DNA from: Cricetomys ansorgei
Lineage: Eukaryota > Chordata > Mammalia > Rodentia > Nesomyidae
Direction: 5' to 3'
Assembly: GCA_026225945.1 (NCBI GenBank)
Contig: JAMJFZ010003624.1
Location: 7,983,001-8,047,000, forward strand
Length of the DNA: 64,000 bases
Positions 47,430 to 59,559 of this stretch are shown here, in pieces. Each line of letters opens with the position of its first letter. Position 1 is the stretch's first letter. The notes below the pieces were generated by a model that was not told the origin of the DNA, did no database searches, and was given only the letters and a program-made list of their open reading frames with translations. The position numbers and the translations under genes are program-made.

Positions 47430-47975
47430 AGGAGCTAGAGAGATGTCTCAGCGGTAAGAGCATGCGCTACTCCTATGGAAGAGCTGGGTTTGGTTCCCAG
47501 CATTCACACTGGGTAGCTCACAACTACCAACAACTGCAGTCTAGGGATACAAGTCCTCGTGTGGTCTAAGGGCACTACATTTACATGCACATACCCTCAA
47601 CACAGACATGCACACAAATGCACACGTACACACACGTAACTAAAACTAATAAATATTTTAAAACACTCTAATTTTAGTTTCTTTACAAGTATTCAGATTA
47701 CATGAGATCATATAACATCTCCATAAAGAGTATTTTGTATTATTTAGTGGATTCAAGAAAGGTTCAGCATTCAAGATGGCTCAGCAGGTAAAGGTGCTTG
47801 CTACTAAGCTTGCTGACCTAAGTTCAATCCTGGGGTCCCACACAGAAAACTGACTTCCACAAATTTTCCTCTAATCACATATGTGCTGCTGTAAGTGTGC
47901 ATGTGTGTGCGCATGCATGTTCATGAATACATGCATACTGAATCAATAAATCAATCTAATAAAAATAGATAATTT
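47430..47975 (+). repeat. Two B2/B3-type SINEs, plus strand
   Basis: 47430-47665 (ctagagagatgtctcagcgg) and 47765-47975 (caagatggctcagcaggtaa), each with CA or AATAAA-type tails. They lie within 100 bp of an ankyrin exon. Confidence 0.82.
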
Positions 47976-47979
47976 AAAA

Positions 47980-48670
47980 AATCTTGTCAAACTATGGTTG
48001 CACTGCCAATTGAGGCCTTACTAGTCTAAGCACTGGAAGAGCACCTGCCTGACCACAGGCTATACTAGGCCATCACTTATGCACCACAGATTCTGCACTG
48101 TTCAATAAACAGAAACTCTAGAAACAAATGGAAAAGTCTATAGATACTCCAAAGCACCCCCAGGCTGGCACTGCAGCTCAGTGCACCAAGCACTCAAGTA
48201 TCTTTACAGTCACGCCTACATAGAAAACTTGTAAGATTCTCCCCAAAAGAAAGGCTACCACAAAGCTACAAAAGGCCACAAAGCTAACCACAGGGAAAGA
48301 TTGTCTCCTTTCTGAGCAACCTGTCTACCCTCTATCTCCTACTGCTTTTCTCCATTTCCCTGGCCATTACTCCTTCTGTATCCCTTGTGATTTAGTTAAT
48401 CGGTTTCTTCCAGTTTTGATCTCATCTTACTTCCATTCAAAGTTAAGCCTTGTATTAACAACTGTCTTGCAAAGCTGGCCCTTCTGTATAATGCCAATGC
48501 ACATGACCCATTTGACATCTTTAATGAGAACTGTTTCGTTCTTCCACCACCCATATTACTCTCTTCCCTGGGAAGAGAGCTAGAAAATTACTGCCTTTTC
48601 ACTTCGCCATACTTTCATCTGGGTAATTCAGCAAAGATGACAAACAACTCCCCAACTGTGGGAAGTATCC
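47980..48670. other. Intron, nothing recognised
   Basis: No repeat or coding signature between the SINE pair and the first ankyrin exon. Confidence 0.45.
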
Positions 48671-48679
48671 CTGACTTAC

Positions 48680-48829
48680 CAGCATAACTCGGCTGATTGA
48701 CATTTCCACCCCTTTCTATGTATTGACGAACCAGGTCAGTATCATTATGTACAGCAGCTCTATATACTGAATTCTCCCCAAAAGCATTTCTCTGATTTAT
48801 GCAACAAAGATATTTTTTATTCCTCTTTC
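48680..48829 (-). CDS. Ankrd31: Ankrd31 ankyrin block 1, first repeat
   Basis: A 150-bp exon (two bases, 49 codons, one base). The acceptor is sense tctcattttag and the donor gtaagt is at 48674-48679. After a basic lead the peptide shows a degenerate ankyrin repeat: NAFGENSVYRAAVHNDTDLV, then RQYIERGGNVNQPSYAG, which follows the helix-turn-helix/loop pattern with the closing G-xx-VN-x segment. The repeat ends across the splice junction in Gly-Trp-Thr, the usual start of the next repeat. Ankyrin repeats stack into a protein-binding surface. The partner of this block is not evident here. Confidence 0.92.
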
Positions 48830-49061
48830 CTAAAATGAGAAAGAAAAAAAGAAAATTTTCTTATTTAAAAACTGAGAGGAATAGAACAATATTAGGAGAA
48901 TAACACATTATAAAAGAGTACTTTTTATCCATTGGCTTTATGTTACCCAAATAAGAAATAATGTAAAGATATGTTTTAAAATATTCATAGTAAACTAAAA
49001 CTCATGTTATATAACATATAATGATTAGAACCCCATGAATTATTTATTATATTCTATATTA

Positions 49062-49350
49062 TCTATTTACACGTCCCCCCAAAGACCCATGAGTTAAAGG
49101 CTTGGTTCCTTAGTTACTGGAAAATGGTAGAGTTTTTCAGAGATGGGATCTACTAGGAGGCAGTCACTGGAGACATGTCCTGCCCATGATATAAGCAAAT
49201 TTGTTCTACCAGGTGCTCCTGCCATGATGTATTGCTGATCGCAGGTCCAGTTATTCATGGACTGGACCCTCCACATCTATGAGCCAAAATAACCCTTTTT
49301 CTATAAGATTATTATCTGTACAAGTTTGCTAAAGTGATACATTATCGAAC
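49062..49350 (+). mobile_element. Diverged MaLR-type LTR
   Basis: ccccccaaagacccatgagt, ctatgagccaaaataaccct and gctaaagtgatacattat parallel the copy at 25885-26205. Confidence 0.6.
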
Positions 49351-49474
49351 TTTGTTATTGAACAACACGTCTCAGAAAGCTATGAGAATATCGCTATGCC
49401 ATACGAGGAAGACATAAACCTCAACAAGACGAAAAATAGAGCACCTAGATTTCAGATGTGCTAAATTTTCTTTT

Positions 49475-49800
49475 TTTTATTTAAAATTTGTTGTATTTAT
49501 ATGGGTGTTTTGCTAGCACGTATGTCTATGCACCTACCACCTGTGTGCCTGTTGCCTACAGAGGGAACTAGATCCCCTGAGACTAGAGTTTAATGCCACA
49601 CTTCCAATTCTGATCTAGTCAACCTCCCCATCTAAGATCACAATAATGGTGAAACAGACAGGCACACAGTCCTGTAACCCAGCAGGAGGAAGGCTGAAAG
49701 AGAACCACAAGCTCCAGGCTAGCTTAAACTGCACAGCACATTCCAGAACAGCAAGGGACTATCTAGCAAGGCCCTGTTTGAAAACAAAACAAAAAACCCT
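49475..49800. repeat. B2 (minus) fragment and B1-like (plus) fragment
   Basis: 49475-49600 has agatcccctgagactagagt. 49670-49800 has tgtaacccagcaggaggaag and an A-rich end. Confidence 0.55.
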
Positions 49801-49804
49801 ATAA

Positions 49805-50820
49805 GGGTAACTGAGTACTGGAGGGCTTTTCTTAATTGTCTGTAATTTCATTAATTTGCCTTTTATTTTGCTGATTCTATTAGGTCTTGCTGTGAGAGGA
49901 AAAAAAGAAAAGAAAAACACCCTAATTGCTAAACATTTGAGACTACTGTCCTTATACCAAAGAATCCAGTTCCCTCTGTAAGGCTGAGCAAGAACAACTA
50001 ATGAGTAAGTAGAAAATTGCCAGCTCTCACACAGGCATTAGGGAACATTTGTATTCCCAGCAGACTGAGTACACAGAACTTGCAGGGCATTTAAGAGATC
50101 CCAGAACGGTCAGGTCTCATATCTCCCTTCTCCAGGGCTCAACACTACACTTGCCTAAAAAGATTTAAACAAAGTATTGAGAAGTTAATTGTAGCAGTAC
50201 GCTACAATCTTTTATCCTCAATTTAGGGATAGAGAAAGTAAGGCTAGAAAGAAATCTTCACCGCTTTTGCAAGCGGCCTTGGTATAGAAAGAGAAAGGTA
50301 GGAATTTTCACAGTCTCTTTCAGGCTGTCCTGAGCTTGAAGAGGACCAGCTGACACCTCTCAGCTCACAGTCTGTAAAGTCAATCTCTCCAACCTTTGTT
50401 CTTTTAGGAATTATCACACAAACAACAGCAATTCAACCAACGAACCACCAACCAATGCCCACCCAGTCTTTCGGGGCTTCGGACCTTCCCATCACCCATG
50501 CGGCACCCAATCCCCAAAACAGCTCCAGGTGCCAGAATGACTGCACCTGACCAAATTACAGTCGCCTGCATCAAGCACTCCAAACCCAACTCGTAAACAG
50601 CTACAGCACAGTGAGGGCAGGCATGCACACCTACTCCAAATGCATTTTGTGTTTTCACAGAAACCAAAGTAACAGAACCCTTTCCCGCGTGTTCTTCCAC
50701 AGTTACTCTTCAAGTAACACGTCACAATAAAACTCAACACTACTTTAAAATATACAAGCAGGAATATTTTGTTGCACATGAATACCCATTTGTTTTCCAC
50801 ATAGCCTGTCCATTTCAGAA
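49805..50820. other. Unassigned intron with a C/A-rich minus-open block
   Basis: 50400-50700 has higher GC than its surroundings and is open in two overlapping minus frames (98 and 102 codons). No splice phase fits and no domain is recognised. It may be an unknown repeat or LTR. Confidence 0.35.
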
Positions 50821-51027
50821 AAAGCAGTTTCGCATGTGTATGGGTTGATTTCCAGACTGAATTTCATTTCACTAATCTATTTCCTTATCCTGATGCCAAC
50901 ATCATGCTATTTTTTGCTATAGCTATGGAATTCTTTAGTCTGATTTATAGGTCCTTTGCATTTAAAAATGAATTGACACATAATTTTATGAAAGGAAAAG
51001 AGCAGAGAAAATAGGAGAGGAAAGGAA

Positions 51028-51345
51028 GAGGCTAGAGTGATGGCTCAGTCAGCCAAGTGCTTGCCCAGAAAGACCTGAGTTTGATCCCAGAAGGCAGACT
51101 GGATCCTAGGGGCTTGCTGGCCAACCAACTTAGCTTTATTTGGAAAGTTCCAGGCCAGTGAAATCCTGTTTCAAAAAGTGAGTATTATCTGAGGAATGAT
51201 ACTCAAGGTTGTTCCCTGGCCTTGACATGTACCGGCACATGTCATGTGTCTCTTTCTCCTCTGCTTTTATCTATGTGCTCATATGCACGCACACACGCAC
51301 GTGCACACGCACACGCGCACATGCACACGCACACACACACAAGGT
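51028..51345 (+). repeat. RSINE1 SINE with (CACG)n tail
   Basis: gctagagtgatggctcagtc, gggcttgctggccaaccaac and tgaggaatgatactcaaggt, ending in CA/CG repeats at 51285-51342. Confidence 0.85.
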
Positions 51346-51949
51346 GGTAAGAAAGGAAAGGCAAAACAGCCTTTGCATGGGTTTTGATTAGGATAACATA
51401 TAAAATATCAATTTGAGAAGTAACACTTTAATGATATCCCATTTTTCACTATCAAAATTCCTTTATCTAGGGGGTGTGTGTGTAGGCTTTAGTGATCTGT
51501 CTCTGACATTTTTTAAATAAAATTTATTCATAACATACATTTTTCCTTTATAATAGTAGTTTTCAAATTTCACTTTATTTTTATCAGATATAAGGGTACT
51601 TGTATAACTTACGTCATGCAACATTGCTAAACTATAGCAGCTGATTGGTGGCTTTCCTGTCGCTGTGATGAAACACCATGACCAAAAGCAGTTTACAGAA
51701 GGAATGATTATTGTGGCTTATAGTTCCAGAGGTAAAGTAGCTTCCATTATAGATTCCATCAAACTTTTTGCATGAATGATGTGCTGCTTATAATTACTAC
51801 ACTCTTACTACTAATATTGTTGCTTTTAGTTTTTCTACATAATAATTAGCTAGAAATTTACAATGCTCAACAAAAGTGGTGAGAATACATATTCTTGTTA
51901 GTGATATTAGGGGGTATCCTGATTTTGTTTGTTTATTTGTTTGTTTTTT

Positions 51950-52375
51950 AATCAACTTGACAAAAACTAAAGTCATTTGGGAAGAAGGAATCTCAGTTGA
52001 GAAAATGCCACCAGAATGCCCTGTGAGCAAGGCTGTGGGGAATTTTCTTGATTAATGATTGCTAAGTGTGTGTGTGTGTCAGGGGGTCCAGCTCACTGAA
52101 TGATTCCACCCTGGGTAGGTGTAGGCGGTCCTGAACTGCATGAAAAAGGCAGGCTGAACAAGCCACAGGAACAAGACAGTAATTAGTGTTTCTCCAAGGC
52201 TTCTGCTTCAGTTCTTGATTCCAGGTTCCTACGCTGAGTTCCTGCCCTGACTTCCCTTGGTGATAGATTGTGATCTGAGAATTAAAACACAGAACAAAAA
52301 AATCTTCCCTCCCCAAGTTGTCTTGGTCACAGTGCTTTGTCCCAGCAACAGAACCTCTAACCGAGACAGAGGGGA
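51950..52375 (+). mobile_element. MaLR-type LTR, plus strand
   Basis: atcaacttgacaaaaactaa through gacttcccttggtgatagat to ctaaccgagaca, the same family as 24158-24551. Confidence 0.7.
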
Positions 52376-53394
52376 AGCACTTGTTATTTCACCAATGAAT
52401 GGCGTTGCTACATGATTTCTGTAGATGCCCTTTGTCAGGTTGAGGAATTTCTCCTCTATTCCCATTTACTGAAATTTTTAACTAGAAATGAATGTTTGAT
52501 GTTATCAAATGCTTTCTTTACATCTGTTGAAATGGTCTACATAGTTTTTCCTTTTTAGATTGCTAACATAGTGAGTTGCAGTGAGCATTTAAAGACAGTA
52601 AAAGCCTTTAGGTGTGAGTGTTTGGACATGTAAAAACCCTCACGGTTAGTGTGTACAACCCACTGAGTTTAGAGACGAGGATATACTTGCAAACCACTAT
52701 CGTCAAGATACAAGTGTCTTCTCCCTCTTTTCTGTGCTTTCAGCTTTTTTGAGAGTCTGTCACACACCAATGCATTTCAGTGTTCGTGTTACATCACCAA
52801 TAGCTATTGTTTCATTTCGGATCTTCTTTAGAATGTATTCCTATAGAACTGTAAACGTATGAATCCAGTCTCATCGCTATTTCCCTCACTGTCTGTGTGA
52901 ACCACTCTTTAAAGGGACATGGACTTTTCAATATTAAGACTACAAAAAAAAAAAAAAAAAGACTCGCCTTTGTTCTCTTCCAATTTTTTTTTCACTTAAA
53001 TTTCATCCTGAAATTCAATTTAGAATGAGAGATATTATATGTAACGTTTAGGCATTTTTACCAATACTTTGAGATATGGTCTTTATCACCCTCATGTTCC
53101 ACTTCATTGATTTATCTGCTGATCCTATGGCATGCTAAATTGCTAAAATTTCAGTGGATCTCTAAAATTTTATCATCTACACAGAACAGACTCTTGCCAC
53201 ACTCTCTTTTCCTTTGCTTCAATTTTTTTTTTTAATTTTTAGTTTTTTTGGGGTTTTTTTTGCTGGTTTGTTATACTTACCTTTCAATCTGAAATTTAGT
53301 GTCACTACATAGTGTTCTCAGAGGTAACCACCAGCCCTTTTAAAATAACAAAACAATAAACACGCAAACAAAACTCCATTTATGTGAGAATGGA

Positions 53395-53575
53395 GATATT
53401 ACTTAATGGGTAAAAGTACTTGCTCTGCAAGCATGGAGACCTGAGTTCAGATCCCTAGCACCCGTGTAAAGACAGGCGTGGTTGTGCAAGCCAGAAACTC
53501 CACTAGGAGGCAAAAGAAGGCATGTGTGAAGCCCTGAGTCCAACCTGAGTAGAAAAGAAAAATACGCAAAGGATT
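53395..53575 (+). repeat. RSINE1-like SINE, plus strand
   Basis: acttgctctgcaagcatgga, gacctgagttcagatcccta and gtgaagccctgagtccaacc. Confidence 0.75.
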
Positions 53576-53897
53576 CAGTGCTAACGTTTTGCCACGCCTT
53601 AAATCATTTCCATCTGTACTTCCTATCTGTCCATCTGCTATGCGGAGACAGAGAGATGGGATGATAACGAGTAGCCTTTATATACCTTACCTTTTAGAAT
53701 GGTATACTTAACATTGTTTCTAAGAATAGAAACATAAAAATCCCACTTACGCTACTAATGAGCTATGCTACATATGCTAATACCATCACTGAAATTGCTA
53801 ATTGTCAATAAAACTTAGATCATATTATAAATTGGTCTACCACAATTATGATTCTATGAGCTACTTAAAGAAACGAAGATATTTAAATATGTCTCAC

Positions 53898-54004
53898 CAT
53901 TTTTTATCCTAAGTTGTTCATTTTTCCTTATCTGTTCATTCTTGAATCTGGATGAATGCACATTCTTCCTTTCACTGTCAATCATTAAAACAGAATCCTT
54001 TATT
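53898..54004 (-). CDS. Ankrd31: Ankrd31 short basic exon before ankyrin block 1
   Basis: A 107-bp exon: one base, 35 codons, one base. The acceptor is sense tttttaaag at 54005-54006 and the donor gtgaga ends at 53897. A second possible AG seven bases inside would not keep the phase. The peptide is highly charged (RKNVHSSRFKNEQIRKNEQLRIKN) and leads straight into the first ankyrin exon through a shared Gly codon. The function of this linker is unknown. Confidence 0.85.
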
Positions 54005-54521
54005 CTTTAAAAAACAGGCTTATTAAGTAATTGCAATGTTTTCCACAAACATTCACGGAGAATCACATAAAATTTTGATTAAAAAAATGGGACAGTTACT
54101 GAGCTATTCTCAACTGACAAAGCAGCTTAGAATAGAGACGGGGTCTAAGTAAGCTGTAGATAACAGAGACAAGTCCATGCCAGTGTTCTAGAACTTTCTG
54201 GCCCTCTCACTTAGGTGTAGTTACCTACAGATGTGAGGATTCTGAGCCTCCTGCTCTTCACCTCCCAGCTAGCATGTCACTATGCACTCTATGCACCTTG
54301 TCGGGAAAAGGAGACAGGCTCTCTTCAGGGATATGAGGGGTTAGTGGCTTGCTATAGACTGGGGTGGGTGCACTGATCAAAAACTGCAAAAAAAAAAAGG
54401 CAAAATAAAAATGGTTTTTTACTTAGAGTTAAGTTTGCACTGCCTCTAACATTCTCCAGCACCTAATTATCAATTAGATTTGCAGCATATCTGGTGAGAA
54501 AGAAACAATTTGACAGCATAC

Positions 54522-54784
54522 CTAAAATTCTCAGTTGCGGATATACTATCTCCTCGATCCTCACAGCTAAGTGGTTTTGATAAACTTCTTTCTGGCGTCT
54601 TCAACACATCTCTGCTTGCTTTCAGTTTTTCCAATCTAGATGATCTTCTTAGTACATGTGGTGTTTCCTGGACAGAGGTATTTTTCATAGGATCTGAATT
54701 TCCCTTATTGTTTAGTTGCTCATAAGAGGTGGTGGTATTTTTATGAGTCAAAGTTTGCAAACTCGATTCTGGATCACCTACAGT
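54522..54784 (-). CDS. Ankrd31: Ankrd31 linker exon, basic/Ser-rich
   Basis: A 263-bp exon (87 codons plus two bases). The acceptor is sense ttatag just right of 54784 and the donor gtatgc is at 54516-54521. Phase 0 entry follows from the preceding exon ending on a whole codon. A second AG four bases inside the exon would break the frame. The product is polar and contains a basic segment (LRRSSRLEKLKASR), likely disordered and possibly a nuclear-localisation or DNA-contact patch (inference). It ends with AG, completed to an Arg codon by the first base of the next exon. Confidence 0.85.
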
Positions 54785-54789
54785 CTATA

Positions 54790-56140
54790 AAGATAAACAT
54801 AGATCCATAAATTATTACAACATTAAAACAAAAAAGTTATCTTCTATGATAAATTTTAAATGTTTCTAAGATGAAAGCATAATATAGTTCATAAGCATAT
54901 ATGAACATAATGAAAAATTCTATAATCATATTTTTAAAAGTATTTTTAAACCACAGATTTTAAGCTTATGAGAAACATAAAAGCAGCTAGTCTTGGTAAT
55001 ACATACCTAAAAAGAGGAAAAGAGAAAAATACCTTAAAAATTACTTTCATCAATATTCAACTTTAATAATTTTCAAAGGAAAATATAAGATCACATTTGG
55101 TGCATTAATTTTGCAGGAAATAAGTAGTATAGAATAAGACACCCAAATGAGAACATGACAAAGGCCAGCCAAGAGCAGACTAATGGTTTATGTAGCCTAG
55201 CACTCCAGTGACACAAACAATTACATTTATAGAACAAGGTGGTACATAATTTCTATATTTTCAAAGGTCAATAGTACGTCATGAATTCTTCTAATTTCCC
55301 CTTGATAATCTACTAGAGATCTAACTTCTATGAAAACATTTACATTTACATGTACTACCTCATCCTTCTTGAGCTCAGTTTTGTTTCCAGATGCAAAGCT
55401 TTTCAAATAAAATATTGAATATTTTAATCACGGCTAAATATTTAACTTGATTAATTCTAAGTGAATTTCCTTTCTACTGTTAAAAGGGTTTATTTTCTTA
55501 AATTTGAAGACTTGCTAAACTTGTGCTTACTTGACCAATATTAATCACATTTCCTACACTTTACTCTCATTCCTTCTTCTTACACTAGAACACTGAAATG
55601 GTTAATCATCCTTATTTCCATGATTGCTGTGTCTTTCTGTTTTCTTAATTCACAAGCATGGCTGGCACTTTATGCGTATACTACAGGCAAATCCTGCTTA
55701 AAGAATGCTTAATTCTTCCAAACACTTAGTAGCCCAAATTACTCTCCGTTCAACCACAAGGCTCTGTAACTATTTTGTACTCAGGTAAATATAGTAATAT
55801 TTTGAACAACAGAGAAATTTCTAGTAAGAAATTCTTTCCTATATACCAAAAAAACTAATAATATGCCTTCTTATATATGTTGGGGAGAAAAAATTTTAAC
55901 TTAATTCCTTATGAACTCTACCTAATACTTGTAAAAGGAACAATGAATCTGTAAAACTTACCCAACACCTAGATGCTGGAATTTGGTTTGAATTTAACAC
56001 AATGAAGATTGTTACAGGTCACTACAAAAGTTAGACTCAGATACTCATACTGTGCGCATCCACCTGTCCTACTGACAGATGGTTGGTCCACAATCTGGGT
56101 AATCTGAAACTGTTTAAACTGTAGGGAAGGAAAGAGACTT
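54790..56140. other. Intron, nothing recognised
   Basis: AT-rich intron free of recognisable SINE or L1 sequence, unlike most of the window. Confidence 0.5.
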
Positions 56141-56147
56141 AATTCAC

Positions 56148-56720
56148 CTGTGGTATCTGTGTGCAGTCTTCATCTATTGGAGACATGGCAGGCCGCACTT
56201 GTAACCACCCATGTCCACCACTAACACTGCTGCTTTGCTCTGGTCCTTGACAGATAGGTCCTACATCAGCATCTGGTAATGTGCTGATGGCTGCCAGCAC
56301 TTCAGCTGGCAGTGCATCATTATCCTTCACGTTTTCCAGTACATCTCTATAGCATGCTGACAAGGCATTCCATGGGACGAATACGGGACTCAAGGAGCTG
56401 TTCAATGAATTCATAAACTCTTGAGGATCAAGATCATTCATTATTTCAAGCAGTCTTTCTTGTTGAGCGCATTCCGTTGGTTCTAGTAACCTTTCTAAAG
56501 TAGACACAAATGTTTCAAGAGAGCTTTCTTCATCTTTGGTTTCTTTAGATGTCATGGTTGGTGTTACTTCCTTTCCAGGCTCAGAACATGTATTCGGTAC
56601 TGCTAAGGTCTTCAGTAGCTCTAGTAATGATTTCTCCTTTGGACCAACCAAATCAGATGCCATAAGAGAAGTATCTGAGAGAAGACTAATTTCAGGGGAA
56701 TCTGCGTTTTCTCTTAGTTC
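56148..56720 (-). CDS. Ankrd31: Ankrd31 N-terminal-region exon (191 codons)
   Basis: A 573-bp exon, phase 0 at both ends. The acceptor follows a T-rich tract (sense ...taatatatag at 56721) and the donor is gtgaat (56142-56147). It encodes 191 residues without a stop, rich in Leu, Glu, Asp and Ser, with several helical stretches such as LLELLKTLAV and LERLLEPTE. No named domain is recognised. It joins in frame to the exon at 54522-54784. An internal Met at codon 20 is not needed as a start because the frame is open to the splice site. The exon that should precede it, ending at a codon boundary, was not found to the right. Confidence 0.85.
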
Positions 56721-56724
56721 CTAT

Positions 56725-58045
56725 ATATTACAACAAACACAAACATTTAAAATAAAAAATTAGGTTTTTTAACTCATTTTGTAATTTGTAATTTATTCTT
56801 ATCAACTGTCTATTTCATCCATAAATAAAAAGAATATCCCTTACTACTTTCTTATATGGAGTCAGTAATGCCTGAATACATGGTCAAACAGTCAACCAAG
56901 TGTGGTTAAATGGACCAAGAGCAACACTGGCTGGATCACAGATGAGAAATTATCTCTTGAACTAAGCTTTAATTATCTCTTCCAAATAAAGAAACAGCAA
57001 TGCTCTGGTTGGCTAAATTAAGAAATGATTCTTCACGGCTTAAGTAATGATATAAAATTCTTTCTTGTCACATATTTCTATTAGTCTTATAAAAATTATA
57101 AAATTGGTGTAATTTCTGAATGAATATGCAAATTTGAAATAAGATGAAAACCACAGGGAGTCAGAGGGGGAAACAGGAGAAATAAGGGTGCGATTTTAAG
57201 AAATTTTGAGTCCTGACTACAAATTAATAGCCCTAGGTTTTGCTGTTTTAAACTGAAAAACATAAAATACAGTTTTCCCAGTGGGTTATTCTAGAAGATA
57301 ATAGGCTGAGCTTGTTCTTAGAAAGTTCCCAATGCTCCAATGTAAGAACCACTGTTGAAGTTGCGATGCAGATCGGCTGCTAGGCTCTCAGGGCAACAGT
57401 GCACTTTCCGAGTGCTGAGACCGCGGCTTTCAGTCACTGTGGCTGCCCACAAGTCCACTACCTCTCTGGCAGGGTGAATTATCATCTCCTTAGCCTGCTA
57501 ATAATGTGCTCTAAGCTGAATAAAAGCCGTAAGAATACAGCATGTTCCACCCACCACCATTTATCCTGTTTCTGTAACATATAGAGCCTAAGAAGATATT
57601 GTTTTATAATGCTAACTATAATTTCTTATAAGATCAATTTAAAAGAAACCTAAGAACTGGATCCTACTCATTATTTGAGTCATATCTGAAGGGTCCCTGC
57701 TATTTAAAGTCCTTTTATGGTTACTAAATCCAAGACACTAGGTATGCCAAGCAACAGTCCCACAGAACCTAATGTGTAAGAGCAACTAACCTGCAGGGAA
57801 AGGCGGGGCAAGAGAGAGGTTTACTGAGTTTTCTGAAAAAATTTTAGTGAAACAAAATTAAACAAGTTGCTTTCCTGCGATTTTTTTCAAAATATTTTTT
57901 TTCAGATAATACCTCAGGAAATATAAATATATGCAGTGAAAAATAAATATCAGAGAAGAAGCAATTTCCTTGGTCAATATTACCAGTCACTTGACACAGA
58001 TCCAACGACAAGGAAGGACCTGACGCATAAATGAATGATTTATGA
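56725..58045. other. Upstream intron, nothing recognised
   Basis: AT-rich, with a locally GC-richer patch at 57360-57480. No exon ending at a codon boundary could be supported here. Confidence 0.45.
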
Positions 58046-58049
58046 GGAA

Positions 58050-58250
58050 GGGAAAGGACAACATATATTTATTCAGACACAACCAGGTGCCAGGCCAGAA
58101 GTCATCATTGCTCCTGGTGCTCACAATAACTCTTTGAAACATCTATCTGTCAATACTTTATAGGTGTACACAAGAGTTACCCTTGCAGCCACATCGATGT
58201 CAGTCCAAATTCTATGCCTACTTCCCTGCCCTCGGGCTCCTAAATTCAGA
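58050..58250 (+). repeat. Probable MIR SINE, plus strand
   Basis: accaggtgccaggccagaag, cacaataactctttgaaaca and cacaagagttacccttgcag follow the MIR order. Confidence 0.55.
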
Positions 58251-58669
58251 AAAAAAAGAGAAAAAGGCTTCTAATATGAATATGATGAGGAGGTATAGCT
58301 GAGATGATGTAACCAGTAAAATAGGGTGGGCCTGGGAGGATCCTTAGCTACTTACTTAGTATCCAGAAGGAGAATATGAGTCCACTGTGGGCAGAGCTAG
58401 TTCACAGAAGCAAGCAGAAAGCAAAGACAAAGCAGGCCCCTGATAAACATTAGCAGGATGATGAGAAAGCATGCTTGAAATATTAAAGAAACAAGGGCAA
58501 CATAAAAATAGCAGAAAGATTATGCTCCATAATCTAGGTATATATAATGACAAGTTGTACATTCCTCTAAACAAAGAATAAAGGACTTGTAGTAGTGGGT
58601 AAGGGATGCAGATCAGAAATTACTAAAATTATTAAAGAGAAGAAAGAATAAATTAACTGATTTTTAGAC

Positions 58670-59495
58670 AAGGTTTTTACTCTGGGGACTACCTTTTATG
58701 ATACCAAAAGGCACCAGGCAAGCTTACAAGACAGATAAGTAGTCAATAATCCCACCCAGCTATGACACCTATGAACCATAGCAATGACCAGCATGGCACA
58801 ATAACCCTAAGGGTGCAGTAGTGGCACTCATACCGTGGCAGTAGCCAACAGTTCTCTAGTTGGACTTAAGACCTGTTGAACAAGAGTGAAAACATGTCTT
58901 GTCCTGGAAACCTAGCTAACTATCCAGTGCTAGTGAAGTCATGGATCTTAGACATGAACCTACAACTGCCACTTTATTAAGCCAGCATAATTCCTTACTA
59001 CAGTCTAAATATTTACATTTATAAGTGCAATTCTCACACCTCATCAAAGTAATTTCTTTTTGCAACAGAAGCTCATTACAGAAAGCCACAACTGATCAAA
59101 ATGAGGAACAAGAGATTGTGGGTACCAGTCATTCCCAACCAATTGATCTACAAGACAACTCCTACAGGAATCATTGCAGAAGAGGAGGCAGAATGGTTGT
59201 AAAAGCCAGAGGAACAGGCAGTTTGATGTAAGATGTGTCTCCTAGAAATGCCAGAGAGGCTACACTTCTCTGGAAGGTTATCTATGCCCCAGTTGATGAC
59301 TCCACACACATGAGCATATGGGCAGCACTAGTCACTCAGTGGGTTAAAAGTGTTTTCAATTACAACAGAGGACATGAAGCTGGGAAGGAGATGTGTGGGG
59401 AATCCTGAGGGAGTAGGACTGAGGGGTGGATGTGATCAAGACACATTGTATGCATGTATGAAATTTTCATGAAATAAAAAACCTTGGGTTTTTTC
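58670..59495 (+). repeat. L1 3' UTR, plus strand
   Basis: ttgcagaagaggaggcagaa, tgtctcctagaaatgccaga and gtgatcaagacacattgtat, ending near an AAATAAA-type signal at 59472-59478. Confidence 0.75.
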
Positions 59496-59559
59496 ATTAA
59501 CAACAATCATTATTAGTTGTTTTCCTTGAAATGACCTGCTTATTCATTTTTTAAATTCC

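Larger units (their letters stand above)
50825..53330 (-). repeat. Old L1 fragments, minus strand, with nested insertions
   Basis: Antisense ORF2 pieces at 50825-50995, 51420-51640, 51770-51935 and 52376-53330 (gtggtgagaatacatattct, tgaggaatttctcctctatt). They are interrupted by an RSINE1 (51028-51345), a MaLR end (51655-51745) and a MaLR LTR (51950-52375). Confidence 0.7.
1400..56720 (-). other. Ankrd31: Ankrd31 gene body, internal part (17 coding exons)
   Basis: Seen: seventeen minus-strand exons, each bounded by AG acceptor and GT donor, whose phases match at every join from 56720 to 1400. Encoded order: helical acidic N-terminal region, ankyrin block 1 (three exons), a 485-codon low-complexity exon, ankyrin block 2 (three exons), coiled coil, RAMA-type domain. 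Known: this architecture is that of ANKRD31, a meiotic protein that binds REC114 and supports double-strand break formation, notably in the pseudoautosomal region. The start codon, promoter and 5' exon(s) lie beyond 64000, and the last exon(s) lie before position 1. Exon numbers are not assigned because both ends are missing. The gene name comes from recognising domains and order, not from a database search. Confidence 0.9.

Noticed and set aside
57790..57835. Possible 42-bp exon with CAG/gttagt donor
   Set aside because: The only frame that leaves at a codon boundary contains a stop, so it cannot join the 573-bp exon.
58181..58239. 59-bp stretch with a strong acceptor and a donor, open and in phase to precede the 573-bp exon
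   Set aside because: It lies within a sequence that follows the MIR order on the opposite strand, so the openness and splice signals are more likely chance. RNA junctions would decide.
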